The translations under genes and the position numbers were made by a program. The notes below the pieces were generated by a model that was not told where the DNA came from, ran no database searches, and saw only the letters and a program-made list of their open reading frames with translations. A stretch of DNA of 64,000 nucleotides, taken from positions 106,674 to 170,673 of the forward strand of contig MNCI01004594.1 of assembly GCA_015680685.1 (NCBI GenBank), read 5' to 3'. This DNA comes from Gnetum montanum (taxonomy: Eukaryota > Streptophyta > Gnetopsida > Gnetales > Gnetaceae). This document shows positions 22,501 to 33,750 of the stretch, one piece after another (position 1 is the first letter of the stretch; every line of letters begins with the position of its first letter).

Positions 22501-24019
22501 AGGCTAGTGCAACTACTACCTCGACAGATGGACAACCATGCTCCAACTTTTGGATCTCCTCCTTCCAACTCAATCGTGGGGAAGATGGTCATCTATGCTA
22601 ACCATCAATATGGCTTCTCAATTTTTCTACTTTTTTGTTTTCCACATTTTTGATTTTACAAGTTATTTATTTTTAAAAGTTTTGATTTTTAGATTTTTCT
22701 AATTTTACACCATCATTAGTACCTTTGGAACTTTCTTGATTATTTTACACTTTCTTATATATATTTTACTTTGTTTTGTTTTGTTCAAGTGTGATATTTC
22801 CTCATTTTTGCTAATAAAATTCGTTTATTGCCACAAGACATAGTGTCATTGTTGCTATTTACTAATGATGGTTTGTGCTGAATGTTGTGATTATTGATGT
22901 CTAGTTTCTATTTTTGAATTTTGATGCCTGATGACTTTGACATGGTTTATTTTTCATGGAATAGGCAATGAGTCCACGTCATCCACCCATTTAATAAAAT
23001 CTATGGTTTTTCTTGTTCTGGGAATTTGAGGTTCTTTCCATTAAAGAAACTTTTAACCAATTAGTGACCTTGGTAGTTCCGAAATTAGGAAGGATTCAAA
23101 GGTTTGTAAAGGGTGTGACTTCAAGGGGACTCAATATTCTTTGTACTCTTCTACTTGCTTAAGTGCTTGAGCATTTTTTCACAGACTTCTTACCATTTCA
23201 TCTCAACCACTAATAGGAAGTTAAATAAAGTATTTTCATGGTGTGGTTCCCATCCAAAAATTTAAAAAAAATAATGGGAATTCAAAGCACACCCCTTATA
23301 CACAATAAACAAATAAGTCCTTACATGGTGTGGTTCCCATTCCAAAAAAAATCATGAAAATTCAAAGCACATCCCTTGGACAAATAAATGGGCTATAAGC
23401 ATTGGTTATGGGACTAGAAAGACATGTACCTATGCTTGAAAGTCCCCTTTAACTAGGGCCCTCTCTCACTTCCTACTTCTCTCTTTTCTTCTCCTTATGG
23501 AACAATGGTTGTTTTGTGGAAAGCACTCTCATGTTTCGTGTGGGTGGATCAATCTTAGAGTAACAATGTGAAGTTATTGAAAGTTCTTGGTCCTTAACTT
23601 TTATAATCATTAAATAAACTGTGGAGCCCATGGACTCTTTAGTTGAGGTTATGTAAGGGCAAGAAGGGCATGAGCCTGCTATGGGGAGGACCCACTTGCA
23701 TAGCTTTTGGTTTGGTTTGTTAAGGTTCCTTACCTTTGTCATTACTACAATCCTATATTTTGCATATTCCATTGTATATTCTGCTCAATGCTCCTTAACC
23801 TTTCATCTCATTCATCCCTTGAATCAATTTTTCTCCATTTTTCCCAATTTATGAGCTCCAACACCCTCTTCTCATGTTTTCATACTATTCTTGGCCTTTT
23901 GAGCTTTCATTTGATCCCAATTTCATTCAAAAATTTCTTGTATTTTGCAAGTTTAACTAAAGTTAACAATGGTCAAAAGTGGTCAATAGCTACATCGACA
24001 CTGCTAACCACATCAACAA
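22500..24019 (+). other. GyA4 spacer after integrase
   Basis: About 1.5 kb without a convincing ORF, shared in reverse with GyA5 (42,640-43,900): for example ATGGGACTAGAAAGACATGT near 23,410 and GGACCCACTTGCATAG near 23,690. An 87-base tandem duplication is present at 23,237-23,323 and 23,324-about 23,395 (both begin CATGGTGTGGTTCCCAT); GyA5 has a single copy. The spacer leads to the internal promoter-like block. Confidence 0.6.
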
Positions 24020-24068
24020 GGCCTCATTGATGAGGCCTCGCCAACATAGTACTTACATCCTATATATA
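24011..24068 (+). promoter_or_regulatory. internal U3-like block with TATA box before the third ORF
   Basis: The palindrome GGCCTCATTGATGAGGCC at 24,020-24,037 is preceded by TCAACAA. It nearly repeats the LTR palindrome GGCCTCATCAATGAGGCC at 27,657-27,674. In both places ACATAGT follows, then a TATA box: TATATATA at 24,061-24,068, CTATAAATAC in the LTR. The block lies about 470 bases before the start of the third ORF. That it acts as a second promoter is inferred. Confidence 0.5.
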
Positions 24069-24535
24069 CCACCACACACTTAGGAATGTTTTATCATTTG
24101 CTCATAACACACAAGGAGTTTTGTAATTTTTTGGAGCCCAAAACCTTTGAGAACGCATAGCTTCCTAACCATTTATCTAAAACACTTTGTTCTTCAACCT
24201 TGCACTTACCAAAGGTAAGATCTTTTATCATGGGGGCTGCAAACTTTAAGGTTTCTAATAAAAAAATTTTGAAAATTTTTCTAACTCCTCCAAAGGGTTA
24301 AAAACCTTAACCACATATAAACATAATTTTTTCTGATAGTTAACCCTTCCAACAACCTCTGGGATGATTTATTAATGATAACACATAAATAAACTAATAA
24401 TTGAAGTAATTAAATCAGCCATAATTACAACTTAGCCAATTGTAACTATCCTTAAGAGATAAAGGTATCCTAATTGCTTTAAGTTACATAATGATTACTA
24501 AGCCATGGTTTCATTGTGATTACAAATGACACCAA

Positions 24536-27470
24536 AACAAAAGCACTCACAAGAAGGAGAACCCTCTCAACCATGGGAAAAGAAGCCCAGAGCTAGAAGG
24601 GGCCAATAAGAACAAGCCCAAGAACCACCAGAAGCAACCCATGCAATTGGACCTCTTTGTGAGGAGCCTGAAGTGGAATCTATCCAATAGATTATAGAAG
24701 AAGAAGTGCCTACTAAACAATCATAGTAAGGAGAAGTGCCTAGACCAACACCAAGGCTTGAGGTCACTTTGACTCTGGCCTACCTTGACATCATCAAGTC
24801 CTAAGAAATCCAACGATTAGCCCTTTAAGAGATCAAATTCGGGTCATTCCTTGAGAAAGCTCTAGTATATGTCAAGACTTAACTACAAAACTCTCCCATG
24901 TTGCCAATAATCATATCCAATGGGGAATGGTACATGGGAAAGACATATCTCTTCTAGAGTAATCAAAGGTTGGGGTCCATTGTCAAAATCAAGGACATTC
25001 AAGTGTCCTACTCAATAGAAGCTATTGCACAAGCATTGGGGTTACCTAACATCCAGACATAGTTGGCAAGACTATCCACAAAGGATAATCCTAAGGCAAA
25101 GAAAGAGTGGACATAGTGGTGCTATGAAGTTTACTATAAGGAGTATGGCGTGCTCACACAAGCAAAGTGAATTTGTTTCAAAATTGCAGCCTATCACCTC
25201 AATCCAATAGTGAGATCAAGCAAGGTGACTACCTTCTCCACCTGAGCATGCATCACTCTAAATGAGAAATTTCCCATCAACCTTCCACAACTAATTTTCT
25301 TAGAGATCAAAAAGTTCTTCAAGGAAAATGAACGTGGAAGGAAATCCTACCCTTTTCATGCCTCATCTAGAAACTCTACAAAAGGTTAGGCATTGTTTGC
25401 TACTCCAATGATACCATCAAGCATGCTCCTTTGGCCTCATGGTTTGAGATCATGAAAGATAAAATGCTAGTGATGACCTAAGAAGAGGAACAACCACCAC
25501 TACCACCCACTCAAGAAAAAACACTAGAGGCCCATGCAGTCATTGAGCATCTGTGAAAAATTCGAGAATAGCTCTTGAGTGAACAAGAGCAACATGCAGG
25601 AATGAGTGGGTTGGATCCATCTATATACCAACCAGTGATGAGTCACCTAAATGAGGTGGCTTGAATAGTTATCCAGATGGAGAGGGGTGGACCAATCTTC
25701 TCTACCTAACGAGCACAGCTACCTACGAGGTCAGATCCTAATGTTCAAGAGGTGATGATGTATTTATCTCAACACCATTTATTCCCAGAAATGTTTGGGA
25801 ATGCCACCACTTTATCAATGCATTTGGAGAAAGGTGAAGGGGCAACTGTCTTGGTGATGTAGCACTTGACCATGTCGTTGAAGCATTAAATGCACCCACG
25901 GCATCTGTACCAAACATATCTACACTTTGAGACATGCAGACATCCATAGGCATGATCAACAAAAAGTTGAATGCAGCCCAGCATGAAGAATTACTGGATC
26001 AACTAGTGGGGACTGGGCAATTGATTCAAGATATTTTCGATTTTTTGGAAGACATTACTACAACCTAGTCAAAGCTGCTAAACACAGGGGGAAAATGCAT
26101 CGTTTTGGAGAGGCAACTCAAAATCGCTCAAGAACGAACCTAACGCTTGGCCATAGAGGTTGTTGTACTACGTGCCTAACTTATTGATCTTGTGATCCTT
26201 AGCCCAATAGTAACAAGAGATGAAGCTTTCCAACAACTTTAGGAACAATTTAGAAAAGCTAAGGAGGAGGTAGTAATGGCCATCTTTAACTTGTCCATAG
26301 CTACAACAAAAATGTATTCAATCTAGAAAGACTTGACTCATATGAGCTAAGAAAATAAGACTTTGACTACTCAAAATCATTGCCTACGGAATGTTGATGC
26401 TCAGAAGGAACAAATGCAAGAATATATTCATCAATAGTAGGAGTAGCTTGCCAGGGTGAACACTGAATTGAGAAGATTAGCTGTAGAGAATCAAAATCTG
26501 TCAATGGAGGAAGTTCATGTCTTACGCTAGTAGTCTGCCATTGAAATTACTACCTAGAAAAATAAGGTCCTCAAGTTTGAAAAAGTGAAGAATCACTACA
26601 GAGACCAAGTTGGCCTGCAAAAGGAAGTTAATGAGAAACACATCCAATTGATGAAGGTGAAAGTAAATGAAGCCCTCCACCAACTCCAATATGAAAGAGA
26701 AGTCTGGTGGCCTATCATTGATGGGATTGATGCCTATCATTGATGGGATTGATGCCTACAAAAAGGTGGAGATTCGACTAAAGGAGTTGCAAATAGAAGA
26801 AATGACAAAATATATGGAATTGGCCAATCTCCATTATGTAAACCTAGCAATGCTAACTACCAAAAGGTCATGGTCAAAGTTGGAGAAACAAGTGGCTCTC
26901 TCATATTTGTTAGATGAGGTAGAGTTCAAGCACCACAAAGACACCAAGAAGAAGCTTGATACTGCAAACATTGAACTCGAAGTTCTCAAAGCACAGTTTA
27001 GAGATTAATGATCAATCACTGAGAACCTAGCCAAATGGATGAATGACTACCAGGAGTTGAAGGACATAGTCAGGGTGTTCGACATTGAATATAAACAGTT
27101 CGCTTCCTGGTTCATCAATGCTAAGAAGCTATTTCTAACAATCCTGTGTCCTTGGGATGTGCCTATTCCAACACACATTGGTGAAGTTGCATGAACAATG
27201 CACAATATTAGAAGTAGAGAGGAGAAAATGAAAGCACTGTTGGATGCTTTCCACCTCCCACCTAAAGTTACAACAGTAGTGGGATAGTGGCAGCCACCTC
27301 GACCACTTCCCATGTGTGAAGTTGGTGAAGGTCCATTGGAGCCTCAAGAGCCATCACCACCTGGGATCATCTAATCTTCTCCACCACACTTCATGCCATC
27401 AAGGAACATGCTGTTCAATTTTGAAGAGTTGTGTGTCATTGTGTTCAATTTTGTGTCTTGAACACTGTCA
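24536..27470 (+). pseudogene. GyA4 third ORF (downstream of integrase), degraded
   Basis: A long protein-like reading begins at ATG 24,536 (M-T-P-K-Q-K-H-S-Q-E) and ends near 27,470. The first third has GEWYMGKTY and IEAIAQALGLP (near 24,920-25,045), a layout I associate, weakly, with the putative plant transposon protein domain found in Athila-type elements. The middle and last parts (about 26,080-27,060) are rich in Glu, Lys and Leu and look like a long coiled coil; 26,667-27,008 is open. A 22-base duplication (26,710-26,731 and 26,732-26,753) breaks the frame. The tail is Pro-rich. This is the position of env-like ORFs in Athila elements, but I see no signal peptide or membrane segment, so I do not call it envelope. 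Confidence 0.6.
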
Positions 27471-27610
27471 TTTTTTGTAATGTGTTGATCTATATACCTA
27501 GGCACTCCATTTTTTGTCAAGTTAGTCAATTTATTTTGTTTGTGAAAAGTCAGTTAATAATCCCATACCTTCCCAATTTTGTAAAAGAACTTGAGGACAA
27601 GTTTTCATTC

Positions 27611-27623
27611 AGTCGTTGGGGTA
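27611..27623 (+). other. GyA4 polypurine tract
   Basis: AGTCGTTGGGGTA lies directly before the 3' LTR. GyA5 has GTCGTGGGGGTA in the same place on the minus strand (41,972-41,983). The tract primes plus-strand DNA synthesis. Confidence 0.7.
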
Positions 27624-28531
27624 TGATGAGTCATGTTTAGTCGATTGTGTTGACAAGGCCTCATCAATGAGGCCTAGTCAATGCATCATATCTTGCATCA
27701 ATGTGGCCCCATCGACATAGTGTCTATTTTCAGCTATAAATACATGCCTACTAGAAACATTTATGTTAATAGAGATTATAGTTGTAGTGAATATTTTGCA
27801 GTTTTTCCATTTGAAAGTTAGAATCTTTCTCCTAAGTGCTCGTAGTAGGAGTCTTTAAGTATATAGATCTTTATTCAAGCATTGTTGTACCTAAGCATGA
27901 TAGTGTGTGTGACAATAAAGACAAGCTTTCTGATAAACCTTGCAGCATTCTAGATAGATTAAATATTTTATCCATGCATTTAATGTTTTTAATTATTTAT
28001 TTAATGTTTTCAATTATTTATTAAATGTTTCCAGTAATTAAGTTAATGAAGTGATTAAGCTAGATAAATTAAACACATAAGTATGACTACTTTGAGTGTA
28101 ACACATATTTACTTGGTAATCCCAGTAGCATTATTGCTTGGTATGCCCAGTAGTGTAGCGCTTGGTCACCTAGCAATGGATACATGGGTTCAAGACGTGT
28201 ACGAAAAGTGGGACTAGATGCTTATGTTAGGACTAGTTAGACATTAGTTAATTAGTTAAATTAAATTAGTTAGTCCAACTACTTTATTTCTCTTTAAGCA
28301 CCAAAACCATAAAATACAAAATGATAGAAATTAGATGCCTCAATTACATTTAACCATAACAATGTACATCACAAGTGTAATTTGGGAAGGCAATGATTAA
28401 CCTTAAGGCAAGATTCACTTCCTAGAAGACTAGTGCATTGGAAACAATAAATTCTACAAAATTCAACCAAATCGCATGTGAACGCTTTATGATTTACATA
28501 ATTGGGCGCAAGGGTACCTGGCCACTCAACA
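27624..28531 (+). repeat. GyA4 3' LTR
   Basis: It runs from TGATGAGTCATG to CCACTCAACA. The U3 palindrome is at 27,657-27,674 and a TATA box CTATAAATAC at about 27,733-27,742. It matches the 5' LTR along its whole length with many point differences. Confidence 0.9.
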
Positions 28532-29284
28532 GTAAGTTTATCCTTATCTTACAAGAATATTATTAACTCAAAGATTAAAACTAGTATTGACAAGAAGGTT
28601 ATAGTTGATGGTAAAAATTCTTAACATCAGAATAATAATAACAAATGAGATGAATATCTTCCACTAGTGGTACCACTTTCTTACTTTGAAACAAATATTG
28701 GTATTAAGTCATCATTCTTTATCTTGAATTCTTTTACTATTTTAAGTTAAAGCATGGATGTTGAAAAGTGTTATAAATTTTGTTAAGAATGGGAGCTTCC
28801 TCTCTACTAACAATTTTTTTCTTCACTTATTTTATTTAAGTATCAATTGTAATGTTGTACACCTAAGTAGACAATTCTAAAATCATAAAGTTTTTTCTTT
28901 CAATGTGATGTACTTTGAATTTCCTTTTCTCATTATTATTATTTTTTGGAGTTTGACATCCCACTAATATTATATTTTTTATATTTTATTTTATTCTAAA
29001 ATTTTGAAATAAAGTAAAAACATGGTTATGAGCCATGTTAATGGATATTTGAAGTTTATTCTAGTTATTCTATCTTAGAGCACATTCTTAGATGTGTGAC
29101 TCATTGTAGTGTTTCCTTAATGACTTTAACCCATTGGTTAATCATCGGATCCTTTTAGTGAATAATTGTTATGTTATTTTTACAAAATATTTATTAATTT
29201 TTTATTCTTGGAATTGCCTAAATTTTACCTTTTGTGTCTATAAATACTTGGTAACACTAGTTTTCTTGGTATCAATTATGCATT

Positions 29285-29317
<33 letters not shown>

Positions 29318-31080
29318 AATCTCTTGCTAGTAGTTATGCTTGATTGATCTCTTGGCAAATTCTAGATCTAAACTTATTCTTGATTAGTGAAGCTTGGATT
29401 ATAACTAATCTCTTGAGGTAGAGGAATATTCTTGATTCTATCAATCTTGGTAAGTAGCTTACCTTCTTGTACTTGCTTTCCTTTTGAAATGGTTTGCATT
29501 GTTGATCTAATCATATTGCATGTGTTGTCAATCTAACCTTGGTTTTTTATGAGCAATTCGTAATCCTTTATTTTCATGATTTTCTACTTTGCATTTTATC
29601 TTGACCTTTCTATTGCATCATCTCCTTTGAGTGATGGCAATGCTTTTGTGTGTCACAATCTATGTCACAACTTGGATAGGGATCATGACAAATGTCATGA
29701 TGGATTTCGTGTGCATTTTCCAAAGTAGTGGGTTTTCATGGTTGTTTAGTGAAAACAATGATGTTCAAACAACATCAACTAGTAGACATTTTGAATAACT
29801 ATGGGAATGTTTGATGTGTTGAAATGTTTGAAAAATTTTAAGAGAACATAATTAGTGTAATTCAAAAGGCTGCTAGTACATGACTTGTTGGTAATGGACA
29901 AACAGTTTTGGTGGTTGCAAGACCAATCATGTTTGCTTGGGAATTGGTGTTTAGGTAAAGATCATACCTTGTTCAGGATGGTAAGAGGAGCTAGGACTTT
30001 AGGATGGCTATAGGGTTGATTTTAGCCATAACATAACCCAACAATTGGCCTAGGAATGCATGAAGATTTCTAATTTAACAATTATTCTTGTCTTTCATGA
30101 GGGCTAATTTAGTTAGTATCAACCTTATAATTATTCTATTGTTGGGATCCTAATGTGATACCACTTTTATTAGTAAAACAACATCTACAAGTAATTTATG
30201 CATTTTATAATTAAGTGTATGTTAATGTTTATGAGGATAATATTTTAGTGGCACTAAAAATGTGTTTTGGCAGCTTGGGCCCCACCTTTCCAATCATGTT
30301 CTAGGAAGCATTTAAGTGGATTTCCTTTACTAAAGGTGTTCTAACTCTTCCTACATATATTCTATGTAGATTTAAATGGAAGATTTGGATATGGCTAGGT
30401 GGAACTAGAAAAGGATCAACATGGAAAGAGAGATTGTTTCTTTATGCCTTTCATCTTGTGTTGTTAGCCATTAAATAGATTTATAAATTGGCCATAAATA
30501 TGGAGTTTATGTTGAACTCTGATTCATGTTGTAATAATGCCTAAAGGACATACATATGTTAATATGGATCTTAAGTAATTTCTAAGTTAACTTTATAAAT
30601 GTTTATATGCTTGAATAGTCTTGTACATGTTTAAGGATTTATTAAGAGATTAAGTTTTATCATCATGCTCCTTAAGTGATTTTATAATTTATCTATGGTT
30701 AAAATTGAAGGTGTGACATATTTTATATATTCTATCTTTCTTCTACTAAGTTTTTAAGCCTTTTGATTTTAGAGAATGTCTCCACTCCTCCATTAACTAG
30801 TAGCAAAAAGTTAAAACCATAGTAAGTTTTTAAATAGTAACATAGTAATTGAGGTGACCAAAACCATAGCCCTATAAGGTTACTCTTAGCTCTAGGATAT
30901 GGTGGTAAGACTTTTGGTTTGAAAGCTCTAAGAGTTATAATTAAACAATATATCTTGGGGTATACCTATATTAGAGGTATTTGGAGGTTCCAACACCCCC
31001 TACTTTATAACTCAACATAGCCTACTAGAATTGAACCTGCAACTTAGAATTTACAAATCAAGAGTCTTACCTCATTGTTA
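28532..31080. other. AT-rich non-coding region with CT microsatellite
   Basis: About 2.5 kb in which I recognise no gene. A (CT)15 run lies at 29,286-29,315. The sequence just after the GyA4 LTR reads open for a short distance and could belong to the older element around 14,540-15,362, but this is not shown. The fold-back at the right end is listed separately. Confidence 0.4.
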
Positions 31081-31085
31081 AGAAA
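30885..31085. repeat. imperfect fold-back element, tRNA-like ends
   Basis: The left end contains GTGGTAAGACTTTTGGTTTG. The right end, reversed, contains GAGGTAAGACTCTTGATTTG. The two arms can pair over about 35 bases with mismatches. The left arm has a tRNA A-box-like TAGCTCTAGG..TGGTAAG, and the right arm, reversed, a B-box-like GGTTCAATTC. It could be two head-to-head SINE fragments or a MITE. Confidence 0.4.
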
Positions 31086-32130
31086 AGTGTAATATCCCTC
31101 GATGGATGTCATCATCCTGCTAACACCTTCCTCGTTGGAGTCAGTATCTAGTTAACACCTTCCTCGCTATGTGACGTAACCACTCATTAACTTATAGTAC
31201 AATATATAGTATGCTAATACTTTTATCACTTGCTATTTGTTACTAATTTGAATGCAGGTTTTACTCGACATGCCAAAAATACAAGCGCAGATAAACACCA
31301 AATTATTCGTCCTTCGTGTCATCAAACCGACTTTCTTGAAAAGGAACGAAGAATAACTGCCACAAAAGCCATAATTTCACCAATAACTCAAAACAAAACT
31401 TTACTATCACCTTTGTTCCTATCACAATCAGTGCACCCGTAGGATATTTACGATATTGTCTTCACGCGCCACTTACAGAGTATCTCACCTGCCATTAAAA
31501 TACAATCCAGCAAAGAAGAATACTATAATCTATTTAAAACAAAACGAAATTAAAAGAAAACCATGTTAGTGCGGCTTAAAGTCGGAAATCGGAATGTGCT
31601 TCATAGCATTTGTTCTTGGACAACTTTTACTGCAATTTACAAACCCAGAAAATGTTATACAAAAGGAGGCAGATCGCGAGGGAAACTGTTACTGCCTCAG
31701 TCCCCTTTGTTCAAGATAATCAATACTCAATAGACAAATCTAGAAACAATAGGTAAAGGCGTGTAATTTCCAAGTTTCCGAGATCAAATCTATTAACGGT
31801 CCTTCCAAAGGCCAGCGCGATTTCTAGAAAATCCTGTGTTCCCAAGTCAAATCGCAATGATGATCCATCACAAAAAGGAAGCATTGATCTGCACCGAATA
31901 TCGATCATGTACATTTCGCATTTCAGAATATTATTATGTGGTTGCCAACTGAGATAAAGAAGGAAGAAAGAATTCTCGTAGTCTCTTCAACCACCAAAAG
32001 CATGAGATGCTGGTTGCTACTATGCCATTGTTGAAATGACAGAAGATCCATGGAAAAGTAGGAGTCCAAATGCCACTCCTGGAGCTGCAAGCCGGCCAAA
32101 ATTAATTACAGGCAACTTAATGCTCATGCC

Positions 32131-32565
32131 ATTTGACGGGAACAACGGAGATTCCACTGATTGATAGCGCCAACTTGCAGTTTGCACTGAGTTTGAAATG
32201 CTGATAATTCATTTTGAGTTAAGTTTGTAGATTGAAAAATGGGATCGGATTGTTAAATCATCAATATTTTTTATAAATCGGATTGACATTTCACGGAAAC
32301 AACGGAGATTCCTCTGATTGATAGCGCCAACTGCGCAACTTGCAGTTTGCAATGCTGATAATTCTTAATGAGTTAAGTTCCTAGATTGAAAAATGGGATC
32401 GGATCGTTAAATCATCAATTTCTTTTATAAATCGGATCAACATTTGACAGGAACAACGGAGATAGTGCCAACTTGCAGTTTGCACTGAGTTGGAAATGCT
32501 GATAATTCATTTTGAGTTAAGTTTGTAGATTGAAAAATGGGATCGGATCGTTAAATCATCAATTG
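32131..32565. repeat. three tandem copies of a 124-157 bp unit
   Basis: Units start at 32,131, 32,288 and 32,442, each with ATTTSACRGRAACAACGGAG. All share GATAGYGCCAACT, TTGCAGTTTGCA, ATGCTGATAATTC and GAAAAATGGGATCGGAT. The third unit lacks part of the beginning. The array ends about 1.2 kb before the SWEET start codon. Confidence 0.85.
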
Positions 32566-32706
32566 GAACAAATCAGTCGAATTAAAATGATCAATATTAA
32601 TAAAAAAGAGCACTTATATGTATTCATGTTCTTAGCCATATTTTCCTTTCCTTTCTTAAGAGTTCAGTTAAAGTGAAAAATTAAATATATAAATTTTAGT
32701 TCTCCG

Positions 32707-32712
32707 CACGTG
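32707..32712. promoter_or_regulatory. G-box (CACGTG) upstream of SWEET
   Basis: CACGTGTC at 32,707-32,714 contains a perfect G-box and an ABRE-like core (ACGTGTC), a binding site for plant bZIP or bHLH factors. It is about 1.04 kb upstream of the start codon, and a six-base motif can occur by chance. Confidence 0.25.
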
Positions 32713-32726
32713 TCAGAATTAACAAT

Positions 32727-32808
32727 ATACAATACATTAAACTTAAAACAATCACTAAAAATATAGCATACAATACATTAAACTTAAAACAATCACTAAA
32801 AATATAGC
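32727..32808. repeat. 41-bp direct tandem duplication
   Basis: 32,727-32,767 and 32,768-32,808 are identical 41-base units beginning ATACAATACATTAAAC. The duplication is recent or well conserved. Confidence 0.9.
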
Positions 32809-33599
32809 AATATCCATTTGATGAAATATCCGATCCGATTTTGAATCAGCTTTAATGTTCTCTTGCAATTAATTGTGGATTATTCAATCTATGGTTGAAT
32901 TAGTGGCTTCGCTCTCATTGCATGTCTATGCTCTAACCAACAGGATCTCCATAGCCGCATGCCAACAGAATTCCTGACTTGATGAAACTGCGCCAATACC
33001 AGGCTAGCTACCAGCATACAAACGCACAGCACATAGGCAGATCCAGAACTACCCCCATCTCATCATTAATGGCGAAGTAAATATGATTCCCAGAAACCTC
33101 TATTTTAGCGTTTTCTCCGAATAGGACAATCCTCCTGACAATGGAAGCTTATCTGATAAGGAAGGTCAAAAGGAAAAAGTGTTGCCAAATTCCTAAGCTG
33201 CGGGCTCAAACTTTCTAACGCAGCATCTTCTTTTTTATTTTCAAGCCGTAACTGATGACAAAAGCATGGTTTGGATCTGTGAGATTATAGAAGAAGAGAC
33301 GTCCAGGTTTGGATAATTTGAAGGCAGGTCGTCGCTGGACAATCAAGTGGATTAGACCTTGTTATGGGTTCAACGGAATTATTGCAGACTGGGTAGTAGT
33401 AGTGTGCAGGTTTTCTTTAGCCGGGACTGCAACTCCAATTAATGCAGATTCAGATGGCAGCCTTAGGCTCCAATGACTGAGAATCTTCACTGTTCTACGT
33501 GGAGTTCCGGTGATATTTGACGTATGGTGCTCGTGTTGGTGTTTTTCTTGTTTCATGCTCCTGATTTTCTTGTTTTTATTTTTTAATTGGATTCCGGCT

Positions 33600-33750
33600 C
33601 TGCTTCTTCACGAGCCCAACTATAACTGACCATCTGGGGGGGCTGGTCTCCCTTCACTCGGCGCACACTCAGAGCCACAGTGATACAGATCCTTCTGGTA
33701 TTCTCTGTTGTATTTGGTAATCCCATCTTTTATATCTTTCTCTACTCAAC
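33600..33750 (+). promoter_or_regulatory. SWEET core promoter / 5' leader region
   Basis: The 150 bases before the start codon include AACTATAACTG near 33,618 and TTTTATATCTTTC near 33,728 as weak TATA candidates, with a CT-rich leader (TCTTTCTCTACTCAAC) directly before ATG. The leader is deduced only from position. Confidence 0.3.

Larger units (their letters stand above)
15368..28531 (+). mobile_element. GyA4: Athila-like Ty3/gypsy retrotransposon with both LTRs (13.2 kb)
   Basis: Two LTRs (15,368-16,286 and 27,624-28,531), a PBS after the first and a purine-rich tract before the second frame a full set in the order gag, protease, RT, RNase H, integrase, third ORF. Integrase after RNase H is the Ty3/gypsy order. 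The linker (PLELK), the RT start (EKIEQLLKAGFIY) and the integrase motif (WGIDFMDP) resemble plant Athila/Tat elements. The LTRs differ at many sites (I judge mid-80s percent identity by eye), so the insertion is old. No clear 5-base target duplication remains (CTAGC on the left, GTAAG on the right). Confidence 0.9.
31086..33600. other. gene-island upstream region, no confirmed gene
   Basis: This block is visibly less AT-rich than its surroundings and has no retrotransposon motifs. It lies upstream of the SWEET gene. It holds the tandem repeats at 32,131-32,565 and 32,727-32,808. Short protein-like minus-strand readings occur at 31,720-31,914 (FDLGTQDFLEIALAFGRTV) and 33,011-33,148, but no splice-consistent gene could be built from them. 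Confidence 0.4.

Noticed and set aside
24536-27470. Calling the third ORF of GyA4 an envelope gene
   Set aside because: Position fits env-like ORFs, but no signal peptide, membrane span or fusion-like region is seen; coiled coil dominates.
15363-28536. Target duplication around GyA4
   Set aside because: The flanking five bases (CTAGC and GTAAG) do not match; it may have decayed or the ends were rearranged.
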